Of a DNA stretch of 64,000 nucleotides, positions 18,446 through 27,888 are shown piece by piece (positions within the stretch are counted from its first letter, which is position 1; each line of letters opens with the position of its first letter). Made by a program: the position numbers and the translations under genes. This DNA comes from Flavivirga aquimarina (GTDB lineage Bacteria; Bacteroidota; Bacteroidia; Flavobacteriales; Flavobacteriaceae), in contig NZ_JAUOEK010000024.1 of NCBI RefSeq assembly GCF_030540835.1, positions 34,876 to 98,875 of the forward strand. The letters are read 5' to 3'. Under the pieces are notes generated by a model, which saw nothing but the letters and a program-made list of their open reading frames with translations, searched no databases and had not been told where the DNA came from.

Positions 18446-19134
18446 ATAATTAATAGTCAGTATGTTAAAAGGTGATGTTGCGTGTGCGAAAAATTATATA
18501 TAAATAATATTTAAAAGGTGAGTTTTGTAGTTGAAATTTGTTGATTAAGAACAACCAATTTTATTATTACATTTTATCTTTTTTTAATAACGTTTTATCG
18601 AAGAATTACGAATTCTAAAGCTAATAATTGTAGATTTAGGTGCTATTAATCAGTTCGTAACAAAAAACATCAATTGTAATAATCAGTAAAAATGATTTCG
18701 ATTGGTGTTTTTTTTATGCTGTTTTTTTAATCTAAAATATCAGTGTTAATGAGTGATTAAGCATAACCTTTGTTTAACTTTTATTTAATGCTGCTTGCAG
18801 GCAAGTTTATTATTTTTGACATGAATTTGGTTTGAATGCCTCAAGTTTAGTTTTGAGCTTTTTATTAAAGTTATTATAACTTATCGATTTGAGCACATTC
18901 GAAGTGATACGGGAATATATAAATGCATTGGTTAGACTTCTTATGTCGAAGGAAACTGATGTTTTTTTGTTTAAATAAGAAAAGAATTCTTCTTAAGTTT
19001 ACTAAGAAGCATCAATTAAAATTGTTATTCTTGCTAACTTGTTTGTTGATAAACAGGAGCGGGAATCTAAATTAAAAATGAATACATAGGTATATATGAA
19101 GATGTATATTCCAAAATATTTCTTTACTTAGCGT
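18446..19134. other. 689-base spacer with an isolated terminator
   Basis: No convincing gene is present. The spacer holds one strong intrinsic terminator (18662-18715), 217 bases beyond the GSCFA stop, and a TATTTTTG box at 18811-18818 that could serve a plus-strand transcript towards DUF4230 but has no well-spaced -33 element. A 50-codon ORF at 18923-19075 has no recognisable features. Confidence 0.5.
18662..18715 (+). terminator. Intrinsic terminator in the GSCFA-DUF4230 spacer
   Basis: The stem pairs AAAAAACATCAATTG (18662-18676) with CGATTGGTGTTTTTTT (from 18699), including G-U pairs, across a 22-base loop, and runs into eight T residues. It may end a long GSCFA 3' UTR or a separate small RNA. 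Confidence 0.7.
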
Positions 19135-19749
19135 ATGCGTAAAATTCTATTTGGTGTTGTAGTCACTTTAATTATCCTGTTTACTTTTAGATATTGTGGA
19201 GATAAACAGGAAGATAAAATAATGCTTCAAGAAAACTCTGCACTTATCCAGCAGCAAATAAACAATGTAGGAAAGCTAATAGTAACAGAAGGGCATTTTA
19301 GCGAAGTATTTAATTACAAGAACTCTAAAGATATTTTTGGAGAATATTTTACTTCGGAAAAAAAAGCTTTGGTTGTTGTTAATGCTGAGGTTGTTATAGC
19401 TTATGATTTGAGTAAAATTGAGTTTGAAATAGACGAAACCAGTAAAACATTAACCATCTCAAGCATTCCAAAGGAAGAAATAAAAATTACTCCGGATTTG
19501 GAATATTACGATATTCAGTCAGATTTTCTAAACCCATTTGAAGCAAAAGATTATAATGATATAAAGAACATTGTTAAGGCATCATTAAATAAAAAAATAG
19601 AAGCCTCCGATTTAAAGACAAATGCTAAAAACAGATTGATAAGCGAGCTCTCAAAATTTTATATTCTAACAAATTCTCTAGGATGGACTTTAAAATACAA
19701 CGAGAATCCGGTATCGACTATGGATGCTTTACAAGGTTTAAAATTATAG
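19135..19749 (+). CDS. DUF4230 domain-containing protein
   Basis: The 204-residue protein has an N-terminal hydrophobic helix (residues 3-18) followed by a DUF4230 domain (GKLIVTEGHFSEVF, ALVVVNAEVVIAYDLSKIEF, YDIQSDFLNPFEAKDYN). Members are single-pass or exported proteins of unknown function, common in Bacteroidota. It ends at the base before the TTG alternative start of the dehydratase gene, nine bases before that gene's ATG, so the two are probably co-transcribed. Confidence 0.85.
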   Translation: MRKILFGVVVTLIILFTFRYCGDKQEDKIMLQENSALIQQQINNVGKLIVTEGHFSEVFNYKNSKDIFGEYFTSEKKALVVVNAEVVIAYDLSKIEFEIDETSKTLTISSIPKEEIKITPDLEYYDIQSDFLNPFEAKDYNDIKNIVKASLNKKIEASDLKTNAKNRLISELSKFYILTNSLGWTLKYNENPVSTMDALQGLKL

Positions 19750-19758
19750 TTGCTAACA

Positions 19759-20694
19759 ATGGATAAGCTTACTTTTCAAAACACGTATCACCTTATAAAA
19801 CCTTATATACATAGAACTCCGGTTTTAACATCTCAATCGTTAAATGCGATTTGCGAAACCGAAATCTTTTTTAAATGTGAAAACTTTCAAAAAACAGGAG
19901 CATTTAAAATGAGAGGCGCGGTAAATGCTATTTTAAGTTTAACCGATGTACAAAGAAGTAAAGGTGTTGTAACACATTCGTCAGGGAATTTTGCTCAAGC
20001 ATTATCATTAGCAGCTAAAAACCTAAATGTAAAAGCATACATAGTGATGCCAAGTAATGCGCCAAAAGTTAAAAAAGAAGCTGTTAAAAATTATGGAGGT
20101 ATTATTATTGAATGTGATCCTAATATAAATGCCAGAGAAAATGAAGCCTTACGAATTCAAAAAGAAAAAAAAGCAACTTTTATCCACCCTTCTAATCACG
20201 ATGCTGTTATTTATGGACAGGGTACTGCTGCTATTGAATTATTAGAAGATTATGGTGATTTAGATTATATTTTTACACCAGTAGGCGGTGGTGGTTTGTT
20301 GGCTGGTACTATTTTGGCAGCAAATTATTTTTCTAATGGATGCAAAGTAATAGCAGGAGAGCCAGAAGAAGCAGATGATGCTTATAGATCATTGATTTCT
20401 GGTAACATTGAAATAAATAAAACGTCCAATACATTGGCAGATGGTTTACGGACGCATTTAGGAGATAGAAATTTTCCGATTATAAAAGAGTATGTTGAAG
20501 AAATAATACGTGTAGATGAAAAGGAAATTATTAAAGCAATGCAATTGATCTGGGAGCGTATGAAAATTATAATTGAACCGTCCAGTGCCGTAGCTGTAGC
20601 TGCTGTTTTAAAGGATAAAAAAAGAATAAAAAATAAAAAAATAGGAATTATAATATCAGGTGGAAATATAGATGTGTCTAATCTGCCTTTTTAA
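19759..20694 (+). CDS. Threonine/serine dehydratase family PLP enzyme
   Basis: The 311-residue fold-type II PLP enzyme has the Schiff-base lysine in KTGAFKMRGA and the phosphate-binding loop VGGGGLLAG. It lacks the C-terminal ACT-like regulatory domain of biosynthetic IlvA, so it matches the short catabolic dehydratase or serine racemase group. The expected reaction is deamination of L-threonine or L-serine to a 2-oxo acid, or serine racemisation; the sequence does not separate these. The ATG at 19759 is preferred to the TTG at 19750. It is followed 22 bases later by an enoyl-CoA hydratase gene. Confidence 0.88.
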   Translation: MDKLTFQNTYHLIKPYIHRTPVLTSQSLNAICETEIFFKCENFQKTGAFKMRGAVNAILSLTDVQRSKGVVTHSSGNFAQALSLAAKNLNVKAYIVMPSNAPKVKKEAVKNYGGIIIECDPNINARENEALRIQKEKKATFIHPSNHDAVIYGQGTAAIELLEDYGDLDYIFTPVGGGGLLAGTILAANYFSNGCKVIAGEPEEADDAYRSLISGNIEINKTSNTLADGLRTHLGDRNFPIIKEYVEEIIRVDEKEIIKAMQLIWERMKIIIEPSSAVAVAAVLKDKKRIKNKKIGIIISGGNIDVSNLPF

Positions 20695-20716
20695 ATAATT
20701 ATCGCAATTTATAGTT

Positions 20717-21469
20717 ATGTTAGAGTCTTATGTTAAGTTAACCATTAATAACGAAATAGGGTATATTGAATTCTTTCATCCGAATCGTAATTCTATGCCT
20801 AGTGATGTTCTGTTAGAGCTGACACAAACCATACAAGAAGCAGGGAATAATAATGCTGTTAAAGTTATTGTTTTAAAAAGTGGAGGTAATAGAACGTTTT
20901 GTGCAGGAGCTAGTTTTAGTGAGGTTATTTCAATAAAAGATGAAATAACGGGCAAACAGTTTTTTTCTGGGTTTGCTAATGTTATTAACGCCATGCGAAA
21001 ATGCCCTAAACTAATTATTGGTCGTGTGCAAGGTAAAGCAGTAGGAGGAGGCGTTGGTTTAGCAGCAGCAACAGATTATTGTTTAGCAACCCAGTATGCC
21101 TCTATAAGATTAAGTGAATTAAGTATTGGTATAGGGCCGTTTGTTATAGAGCCAGTAGTTTCTAAGAAAATAGGAAAAACAGCCATGTCTCAAATGACTA
21201 TTGATGCTGAAACATTTTTCTCATCAGAATTCGCTAAAGACAAAGGCTTATATGCCGAGGTTTTAGAGACAACAGAAGAATTGGACGAAGCCGTTGAAAA
21301 TTTGGCCGTAAAATTAGCATCGTATAACCCTGAGGCTTTACAACATATGAAAACAGTGATTTGGGAAGGTACAGATCATTGGGACGATTTGCTTTTAGAG
21401 CGCGCTAAAATTAGCGGAAAACTAGTATTGAGTGAGTTTACTAAAAAGACTTTAAAGCGGTTTAGATGA
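20717..21469 (+). CDS. Enoyl-CoA hydratase/isomerase family protein
   Basis: The 250-residue crotonase-fold protein has the oxyanion-hole regions FCAGASF and GRVQGKAVGGGVGLAAATDYCLA and the helical trimerisation tail. In well-studied hydratases a catalytic Glu follows the second oxyanion segment; here the equivalent helix reads SIRLSELSIGIGPF, with Glu in SELS as a candidate. Its position after a dehydratase and before the convergent aromatic amino acid hydroxylase suggests amino acid catabolism, for instance methylglutaconyl-CoA hydration, but this is inference. Confidence 0.88.
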   Translation: MLESYVKLTINNEIGYIEFFHPNRNSMPSDVLLELTQTIQEAGNNNAVKVIVLKSGGNRTFCAGASFSEVISIKDEITGKQFFSGFANVINAMRKCPKLIIGRVQGKAVGGGVGLAAATDYCLATQYASIRLSELSIGIGPFVIEPVVSKKIGKTAMSQMTIDAETFFSSEFAKDKGLYAEVLETTEELDEAVENLAVKLASYNPEALQHMKTVIWEGTDHWDDLLLERAKISGKLVLSEFTKKTLKRFR

Positions 21470-21598
21470 GATTTCATGCTAAATAACCCGATGTTATAAA
21501 TATAAATTTTATCTGACTTCCAATTAATTAATGGTATGTCAGGTCTAGTCTTTTGGCTATGCTCAAGACAGGCTAAAGTCGAGATAATTTTAATCGAG

Positions 21599-23356
21599 TT
21601 AAATACGAACTGTTTGTTTAATAATCTCCAGCCCATCATCAATTAAGTGACCAACTTCCGGTCTGTTTTGTTTTATGGTCTCTAAATGCTGCAAAATGTT
21701 GTCGCTAAGTTTGGTTTCATTAGCATTAGAAGCTAATTCATAAAGTTCAACAGGCAATAACCAATCATTAGGGTGTTTTTCAATAAGTTGTTCTAACACT
21801 TTTGTTCTGGAAATAGTTTTGTTTTTATTTTCTCTGTAATCTCTAACTTGTTGATAAAGTATCTCTAATTGTAATTGTTCGTCTGACTTTTTTAATTGAA
21901 TTGTTTTGGTAGATGGTACATGCGTTATCATATCAAAGCTATTTAAATCGGCTGGTCCAGAGTATGCAGAAACAATGTCTTTTCCTATTGCCATATCGTA
22001 AATACCCCATTCTGGTTGAAACAATACCGTATTGTTATAGGTAACTGTACAATTTTTAAAACTAATCAATATTATTTTCCCTTGCAGATTGCGCTTACCG
22101 GTAATAATTTCTCCAGAAACGATGATGCCACCTTCAAACTCTAAGGTAACACTTTGTTCTTCGTAAATGTTATAAGCGCTTAAGTCACGCGGGCTCATAT
22201 CTTCAATCGCTAAATTAATACCTTTAAGTTTGCCAATAGGAGACCCAAAACCTTTATTGTGGGTACTTGTACCATGTCCAACCAATTCTTTTTCATGATA
22301 TGCCAAAGCTGTTTTTCCAGTAGTTTGAATATAAATAGGGTTTCCGTTACTTTCAATGGCGTTGGTAAATACTCCAGAAATTTGGAGCCCGGTACTCAAT
22401 TCTATAGAACCTAATTCTTTAGAGTGGATTAATTTATTAATACCAGAAAGCCCGCCTTTACGTAAAGCCATGGTATTTGCAAATTCTTCTAGAATAAGAC
22501 TTAGATGCGCAAAATTTGGTGTGACAAAAAGTTGAGGTTGAGGTTTTGTAATATCAAAACCTTTATAAGTCGCACTAACATCATAAGGGACTTTTTTTAC
22601 TTTGTCGGTCATACACCAAGCACTTTCACCTATAGAAGATAATAGCCCAGCACCATATATTTTTGGTTGTTCCAATGTTCCTATTAAGCCATATTCAACA
22701 GTCCACCAATGCAAGTTTCTAATAAGAGCCATTTCACTTGGTTTGCCCATATTTTGTTGCAATTTTTCTATTACTTTTTCCGCGGAAGCGATATCTTGTT
22801 TATGGGTGTTAGGAGCTTCTTTTATAATAGAAAGATGTCTTACCGCTTCATACAATTCATAATCTTTAGCCGAAGAGATCGCTTTACAACCTATTTCGCC
22901 AAAGCGCCTTAAATATTCGGCATATTCTGGGTTTGCAATAATGGGGGCATGCCCTGCGCCTTCATGAATAATATCGGGAGCTGGTGTGTATTCGATATGC
23001 TCCAATTGCCTGATATCGCTTGCAATCACCAAAACATTATAAGCTTGAAATTCCATAAAAGCATTTGGAGGAATAAAACCATCAACCGCTACAGCTGCCC
23101 AACCAATGTCTTTTAAAATACGGTTCATGCCATACATATTTGGGATATTGTCAATAGAAATTCCTGTTTGCTTTAAACCCTCTAAATACGATTTATGAGC
23201 AACCGTTTTTAGAAAATCGACATTTTTACGCATCACATACCTCCAAACAGCTTGGTCGATAGCCGAATAATCTTCATAATTCTGAGGTTTTATAAACTGT
23301 TTTAAATGTTTAGGTAAACGATTTAAAATGGGATTGGACTCTATTGAATTATTCAT
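21599..23356 (-). CDS. Aromatic amino acid hydroxylase
   Basis: The 585-residue protein contains a biopterin-dependent hydroxylase core with iron ligands H131 and H136 (HEGAGH) and E221 (HWWTVEYGL). It is about twice the length of bacterial PhhA (roughly 260-300 residues). The extra C-terminal 300 or so residues include a beta-rich region (LEFEGGIIVSGEIITGKRNL) and a charged helical tail. This long form is typical of Bacteroidota. It is expected to convert phenylalanine to tyrosine using tetrahydropterin, O2 and Fe(II). It is convergent with the enoyl-CoA hydratase and divergent from the bestrophin. Confidence 0.9.
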   Translation of the reverse strand: MNNSIESNPILNRLPKHLKQFIKPQNYEDYSAIDQAVWRYVMRKNVDFLKTVAHKSYLEGLKQTGISIDNIPNMYGMNRILKDIGWAAVAVDGFIPPNAFMEFQAYNVLVIASDIRQLEHIEYTPAPDIIHEGAGHAPIIANPEYAEYLRRFGEIGCKAISSAKDYELYEAVRHLSIIKEAPNTHKQDIASAEKVIEKLQQNMGKPSEMALIRNLHWWTVEYGLIGTLEQPKIYGAGLLSSIGESAWCMTDKVKKVPYDVSATYKGFDITKPQPQLFVTPNFAHLSLILEEFANTMALRKGGLSGINKLIHSKELGSIELSTGLQISGVFTNAIESNGNPIYIQTTGKTALAYHEKELVGHGTSTHNKGFGSPIGKLKGINLAIEDMSPRDLSAYNIYEEQSVTLEFEGGIIVSGEIITGKRNLQGKIILISFKNCTVTYNNTVLFQPEWGIYDMAIGKDIVSAYSGPADLNSFDMITHVPSTKTIQLKKSDEQLQLEILYQQVRDYRENKNKTISRTKVLEQLIEKHPNDWLLPVELYELASNANETKLSDNILQHLETIKQNRPEVGHLIDDGLEIIKQTVRI

Positions 23357-23502
23357 TTTTATTTATGGGTTTTCTTTAGTAAAAATACGAATTCTTTATT
23401 TGTTTTAATTAAATATTGGTTTTTTAATATTCAAATAGACTGTTTTGCTGTTTTTATTTAAATCAATCTATTTTTATATATTTATAATTCTTAAAAAACA
23501 CT

Positions 23503-24606
23503 ATGTATACAAGACGAATATTTCCCGTAAGAGGTGTGCTAAAATGGACACGTCGATATATTTTTTTATTTCTTTTCTTGGCCTTAATCCCTGTGGTGCT
23601 TTTTGATATTGTTGGGTTAAAATGGTTGCATGTGCCCTGGTTACCTTTAGGCGCTTTAGCCACAGCAGTCGCATTTATAGTCGGGTTTAAAAATAATGCA
23701 TCGTACGATAGATTGTGGGAAGCCAGAAAAATTTGGGGAGGTATTGTTAATGCATCACGTTCCTGGACTATTATGGTGAAGGATTTTATAACAAATGACC
23801 ATGCTAAGCTTAAAAGAACAGAAGAGGAATTGCAATCTATAAAACGGGAGTTGGTACATAGGCATGTTGCCTGGTTAACAGCATTACGATATCAACTGCG
23901 TAAAGATAAACCCTGGGAAATGCATTTAAAACAAAAAAAATCTAACAAAGAGTTTAGGGAATCTCATTATAGGGTATGTGAAGACGTTGAACCTATTGAA
24001 GGGGCTATAAAACCTTATATTTCTGATGCCGAATATAAAGCCATTTTTGCAAAAGGTAATCAGGCGTCGCAATTGTTAGGTATCCAGTCTAAGCGTTTAA
24101 AAGAATTAATGAGTGATGGGTTGATTGAAGATTTTCGCCATATGGAAATGGCAAACATACTAGTAGAATTTTATACGCTTCAAGGTAAGAGCGAACGTAT
24201 TAAAAACTTTCCGTACCCCAGACAGTTTGCAACATTAAACTATCTTTTTGTCTGGATTTTTATCATTCTTTTACCTTTTGGAATTATGGAAGGATTTGAA
24301 ACTATAGGAGACCATATTTTGGAAGATTTATTAACGCATAAATCTCGAACATCATTAGGGCATCTGGTACAGGAGTTTATAGCGAAGCATTTTGTATGGT
24401 TTTCAATTCCGTTTAGTGCCTTAATTTCTTGGGTGTTTCATACTATGGAAGCTATAGGAGAAAACACAGAGAACCCTTTTGAAGGAGGGCCAAACGACAT
24501 TCCTATAACCGATATGAGTAGAGGTATAGAAATAGATATACGTCAACTTATTGATGATACCGATATTCCAGAACCTTATGTTTGGAAGAATGATATAGTG
24601 ATGTAG
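23503..24606 (+). CDS. Bestrophin family channel protein
   Basis: The 367-residue membrane protein matches bacterial bestrophins (UPF0187): TRRIFPVRGVLKW, WLPLGALATAVAFIVGFKNN, SYDRLWEARKIWGGIVNASR, and a late ENPFEGGPNDIPITDMSR. It has four or so hydrophobic segments, two at 22-75 and two at 245-315. Bacterial homologues form pentameric ion channels in the inner membrane. Selectivity, anion or cation, cannot be decided from sequence. It is divergent from the aromatic amino acid hydroxylase gene. Confidence 0.9.
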   Translation: MYTRRIFPVRGVLKWTRRYIFLFLFLALIPVVLFDIVGLKWLHVPWLPLGALATAVAFIVGFKNNASYDRLWEARKIWGGIVNASRSWTIMVKDFITNDHAKLKRTEEELQSIKRELVHRHVAWLTALRYQLRKDKPWEMHLKQKKSNKEFRESHYRVCEDVEPIEGAIKPYISDAEYKAIFAKGNQASQLLGIQSKRLKELMSDGLIEDFRHMEMANILVEFYTLQGKSERIKNFPYPRQFATLNYLFVWIFIILLPFGIMEGFETIGDHILEDLLTHKSRTSLGHLVQEFIAKHFVWFSIPFSALISWVFHTMEAIGENTENPFEGGPNDIPITDMSRGIEIDIRQLIDDTDIPEPYVWKNDIVM

Positions 24607-24611
24607 AAAAC

Positions 24612-26888
24612 TTATCTGGCACTGATTTTATGTTTACCGCTTTTTACACGGTATATGTTATAAGCGTCTTCTTTTATATTGGTATAAACTTTTTTACCAT
24701 CTATAATGACATTTTTATTTTTTAGAGGAACATAAACCAAAGCTTCACTTGCATTTGGTACTGTGAGCACAATATCCAGTCCTTTATCGACTTTGGCGAT
24801 TTTTACATTTACATTTCCAGCTATTGTTTTATTGCCTGTTTCGGCATAATCAAGATCGCCTAGTTGAGGTTTTACCATAAACGTTTTCCATGCAGGTTCT
24901 ATTGGATACAATCCACAAACATACTGGGCTAAAATAGTAAGTCCGCCACCGCTCCATGCATGATTGTTTGTTCCATAATCAGGTTTTTTGGTAGTAGTTT
25001 CATCACCAAAATTCTCATTAAGGGTTGTCCAGGGCGATACATTTACCATATTATGATATCTTTTCTTCATTCGTTCTAATCCAAACTTACTTTCTTCCAT
25101 AACGAATAGTGCCTCAAGAACATATTTTTCCATATATGGGCTTGCTAAATGGGACGTCTTAAAAATTTTAAGTAGTGTTTTGTATTTAGTTTTATCTGCC
25201 AATCCAGATACTACGGCCAAGGCTTGAGCTCTATCATCGTAAGTTCCTTTATAATCGGATCTGCGATAGCCTTTTCCATCCCAGAATATGTTATTAAATG
25301 CCTCTTTAAAAGCTAATAACTCTTTTTGGGTACGGTCAGCTTCTACTGTTTTGCCTAATAATTCAGACATATTTAAGTAACCTTTTAAAGCTAAATAATA
25401 CCAAGCATTGTAAAGTAACTGTTTATCTATTTCTTTTCCCCAATCTCCCCAGTACCAATCACCTTTACGGTCTATAAGCGTGCCATTTGGTTTTAGCTTC
25501 CAAACATCTAAATAGCGTTTTACACCATCGTAAACATTTGCAATGGTTTCCTTGTCTCCTGTATTGATATAATAATTCCAAAAGCCATAATATCCTATAC
25601 TGGCGAGCATTTGTCCTGGTAATTCAGCGTTCCAGTTGCCTTCTGGTATTGGCGAATAGATGATGCCATTTGCTCTTTGCCAATTAATTAATTCCAGGAT
25701 GCCTTTTTTTGCAATACTAGCAGAAGATGGGCTTAAAGCATAAAATGCCTCACCACTTTCGTTGACCAAATCTCCCCACCATTGTGCCCGTTCTCTATCT
25801 GGGCAATCCATGTATGTGTCACGCATAGTCACATATAGTGTTCTAGTTGCTTTTTGCCATAGTTTTTCATAAAAAGGGTCGCTACTTTTAAAATAGCCTG
25901 TAAACTCGGTATTAAAACCAGTTTCCCTATAAGTAAGTGTGTTAATTTTAACACCTTTTGGAATCCAATATTTTACTACGTGCCCGTTCATCCAACCTAA
26001 TGATTCATATTGTTGTGCCCCTTCTTTGGTTATATATTCCGCTCTCACCGAAGCAACATGTAACCCCATATAATCAAAATTATCCGTTTGCATTTTAATT
26101 GTTAATCCTGCTGGTGCTTCTATATCAAGAATTGGAGTAACATGGCAATTATATGGGAGTTTGCAAATAATCCATTCTCCATGGCCTTCTTTAGGGATTT
26201 CTGTAGGATTGGTATAGTTTGCTATGCCGTAATTTTTCCAATGTGGTATGGGACGTAATACAAGTTTGTTCCAAGGTTTTGATTCTGCAGTTCCTAGTAC
26301 ATTTGCTTTACTTGATCCTGTTAATTCTTCATTAGGATCAATCCATTTAAAATCACTTTTTCTAGCATCAAATAATATATTGGATTCTGGCAATCGATAA
26401 TTAGGGTTTTTATCAATAGTGCTGCTAAAGCCGCGATCTAATTTACTAAGCCAGTTACCATCACTATAAAGGTTTAATGCAGCACAGTCAAATACCAAAC
26501 CTGCTTGTCCGCTACTGTTATGCGAAAAACCATCTTTGCCAAAATACCATAGCAAAATGGCTATAGTATTTTTGCCTTCAGTCAAAAAGGGGGCAATATC
26601 AATTTCGTCATAATAGGTATCGTTAGGGTTTGGGCCTCTTTTAAGTTGGCCTTCAAAAACAACCATATTCCCATTGACCCATAGCCAATATTTTGAATCG
26701 CAGGCTATTTTGGCAATAGCTTGATTTGGTATAGAATTGATATTTATATCTCTACGAAAGTTTATCCAAGTATTCGATTTGTTTTGATTTTCTCTATTGG
26801 TAATACGTTTTCCTTTCCAATCATGACCTTGACCGTAAAAGGACATAGTAAATAAAAAAAAGATAAAGAATAGAAATTTTATTCTCAT
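24612..26888 (-). CDS. GH78-like alpha-L-rhamnosidase family glycoside hydrolase
   Basis: The 758-residue protein has a signal peptide (residues 1-19, ending FYGQ). A beta-sandwich region follows (ACDSKYWLWVNGNMVVFEG, DEIDIAPFLTEGKNTIAILLWY). An (alpha/alpha)6 catalytic region then carries MRDTYMDCPDRERAQWWGD, aligned with the acid-bearing DCP.R motif of GH78, and WNAELPGQML. A C-terminal beta domain (EPAWKTFMVKPQLGDLDYAETG) completes the layout. It should cleave a terminal rhamnose-like sugar in the periplasm or outside the cell. No SusC/D pair is adjacent, so it is not in an obvious polysaccharide utilisation locus. The substrate is inferred only from family. Confidence 0.85.
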   Translation of the reverse strand: MRIKFLFFIFFLFTMSFYGQGHDWKGKRITNRENQNKSNTWINFRRDININSIPNQAIAKIACDSKYWLWVNGNMVVFEGQLKRGPNPNDTYYDEIDIAPFLTEGKNTIAILLWYFGKDGFSHNSSGQAGLVFDCAALNLYSDGNWLSKLDRGFSSTIDKNPNYRLPESNILFDARKSDFKWIDPNEELTGSSKANVLGTAESKPWNKLVLRPIPHWKNYGIANYTNPTEIPKEGHGEWIICKLPYNCHVTPILDIEAPAGLTIKMQTDNFDYMGLHVASVRAEYITKEGAQQYESLGWMNGHVVKYWIPKGVKINTLTYRETGFNTEFTGYFKSSDPFYEKLWQKATRTLYVTMRDTYMDCPDRERAQWWGDLVNESGEAFYALSPSSASIAKKGILELINWQRANGIIYSPIPEGNWNAELPGQMLASIGYYGFWNYYINTGDKETIANVYDGVKRYLDVWKLKPNGTLIDRKGDWYWGDWGKEIDKQLLYNAWYYLALKGYLNMSELLGKTVEADRTQKELLAFKEAFNNIFWDGKGYRRSDYKGTYDDRAQALAVVSGLADKTKYKTLLKIFKTSHLASPYMEKYVLEALFVMEESKFGLERMKKRYHNMVNVSPWTTLNENFGDETTTKKPDYGTNNHAWSGGGLTILAQYVCGLYPIEPAWKTFMVKPQLGDLDYAETGNKTIAGNVNVKIAKVDKGLDIVLTVPNASEALVYVPLKNKNVIIDGKKVYTNIKEDAYNIYRVKSGKHKISAR

Positions 26889-26915
26889 TTTATTGATATT
26901 AAATGTTTAAAAATT

Positions 26916-26958
26916 AAAAACCCATATAAATTATCTAATTTAAAACAATTTATATGGG
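26916..26958 (-). terminator. Terminator of the DUF4136 gene
   Basis: On the minus strand, CCCATATAAATT (26958-26947) pairs perfectly with AATTTATATGGG (26932-26921) and is followed by TTTTTAATTTTT. It lies 25 bases beyond the stop of the DUF4136 gene. Confidence 0.8.
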
Positions 26959-26982
26959 CTATTTCTATAGAGAATGGTCTAT

Positions 26983-27549
26983 TTATAGTTTTACTTCCGG
27001 AGGGTATTTCGTCATAATTTCTGTCACGAATTCATTAATACGTGCTTCTTTTTTTTCCATATTTCTACTTAAGTAACCAGTTCCCATGCCTTGCCAAATT
27101 AATTCTTTTTTATTAGCATCAATAAGGTCTATATATAAAACACCTTGTGTGCTGGTAGATACATTAGGTTGGTTCCAACCCCAGCCCCAACCAGGTCCGA
27201 AGCCACCCCAGCCTCCCCAGCCACCCCAACCCCAGCCACCATAACCCCAAGAGTTATTGTAAACGTCTACACGTTGCTGAGATTTTGTAAAAAGGCTTAC
27301 TAATAAATCAGGCTTTTCAGATTTTGTAAAGCCTTTAGCTAATAATTCGGCCTCAATGGCACGAAGGATTCTTCGTTTGTCTAAATCACTAATTTCTGCT
27401 TTGTCAATACCTGTTTTAAAAAACGCAAAGGTTTTGTACTCTCCAAAATTTGCATTCTTATCGTAATCTGCAGCTACACGTACAGAACTGCATGAGGTAA
27501 CCACAATAAGCAACGCTAAAAGTGGTAAGGTGTTTAATAATTTTTTCAT
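26983..27549 (-). CDS. DUF4136 domain-containing lipoprotein
   Basis: Starting at the ATG at 27549 gives 188 residues with a lipoprotein signal (LLIVVTSCSS). An upstream in-frame start at 27579 would add ten residues before the signal and is less likely. The DUF4136 domain covers the rest (DKNANFGEYKTFAFF, RILRAIEAELLAKGFTKSEKPDLLVSL, GVLYIDLIDANKKELIWQG). It is interrupted by a Gly/Trp-rich run (GWGWGGWGGWGGFGPGW) at about residues 112-135. Proteins of this family are envelope lipoproteins with no known activity. An intrinsic terminator follows. Confidence 0.88.
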   Translation of the reverse strand: MKKLLNTLPLLALLIVVTSCSSVRVAADYDKNANFGEYKTFAFFKTGIDKAEISDLDKRRILRAIEAELLAKGFTKSEKPDLLVSLFTKSQQRVDVYNNSWGYGGWGWGGWGGWGGFGPGWGWGWNQPNVSTSTQGVLYIDLIDANKKELIWQGMGTGYLSRNMEKKEARINEFVTEIMTKYPPEVKL

Positions 27550-27676
27550 AGCCTTTTTATTTAGTTCTACATTATACAATTATTCTTAAAATTATTGATT
27601 TTAAAAACTTTTTTTGTTAATAATGGCATCAATAATCATACCAAGCCTATGGTATATAGTGTAATAGCGGTGTTTG

Positions 27677-27829
27677 TTACCCCTTATTTCTATCATATCC
27701 ATATGGGCAATGTCTACATCCGCTCTCGCAACAATAACCTCTTCTTAAGTGGTATTGTTCTGTAAAACAGCGGTAGCCTTCAGGTGTTAAGTAGTAATCA
27801 CCTTCCTCAATAGGAATTATTTTTTTCAT
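27677..27829 (-). CDS. DUF5522 small cysteine-rich protein
   Basis: A 50-residue ORF reads from the ATG at 27829 to TAA at 27679-27677. It contains EGDYYLTPEGYRCFTEQYHL and RRGYCCESGCRHCPYGYD, the layout of DUF5522, a small conserved Bacteroidota family. The motif C-C-x-x-x-C-x-x-C near the end suggests metal binding or an iron-sulfur site, but no function is known. A TATCTTTG box lies 17 bases upstream of the start on the same strand, which supports expression. Confidence 0.88.
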   Translation of the reverse strand: MKKIIPIEEGDYYLTPEGYRCFTEQYHLRRGYCCESGCRHCPYGYDRNKG

Positions 27830-27845
27830 CTAAATAGTATTAAAA

Positions 27846-27853
27846 CAAAGATA
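27846..27853 (-). promoter_or_regulatory. -7 promoter box of the DUF5522 gene
   Basis: The minus strand reads TATCTTTG (consensus TAnnTTTG), 16 bases before the ATG at 27829. No clear TTTG -33 element is seen at the usual distance. Confidence 0.55.
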
Positions 27854-27888
27854 ATGTAATTTGGATTGATTTTTGAGTGTCTTAAAGT

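Noticed and set aside
18923..19075. 50-codon ORF (MHWLDFLCRRK...)
   Set aside because: It has unusual composition, no recognised motif and no well-formed promoter, and chance ORFs of this length are common.
21540..21590. Imperfect inverted repeat (CTAGTCTTTTGGC ... GCTAAAGTCGAG), REP-like
   Set aside because: Only about 11 of 15 pairs match, there is no second copy in the window and no T-run; it may be a decayed terminator or repeat, too weak to list.
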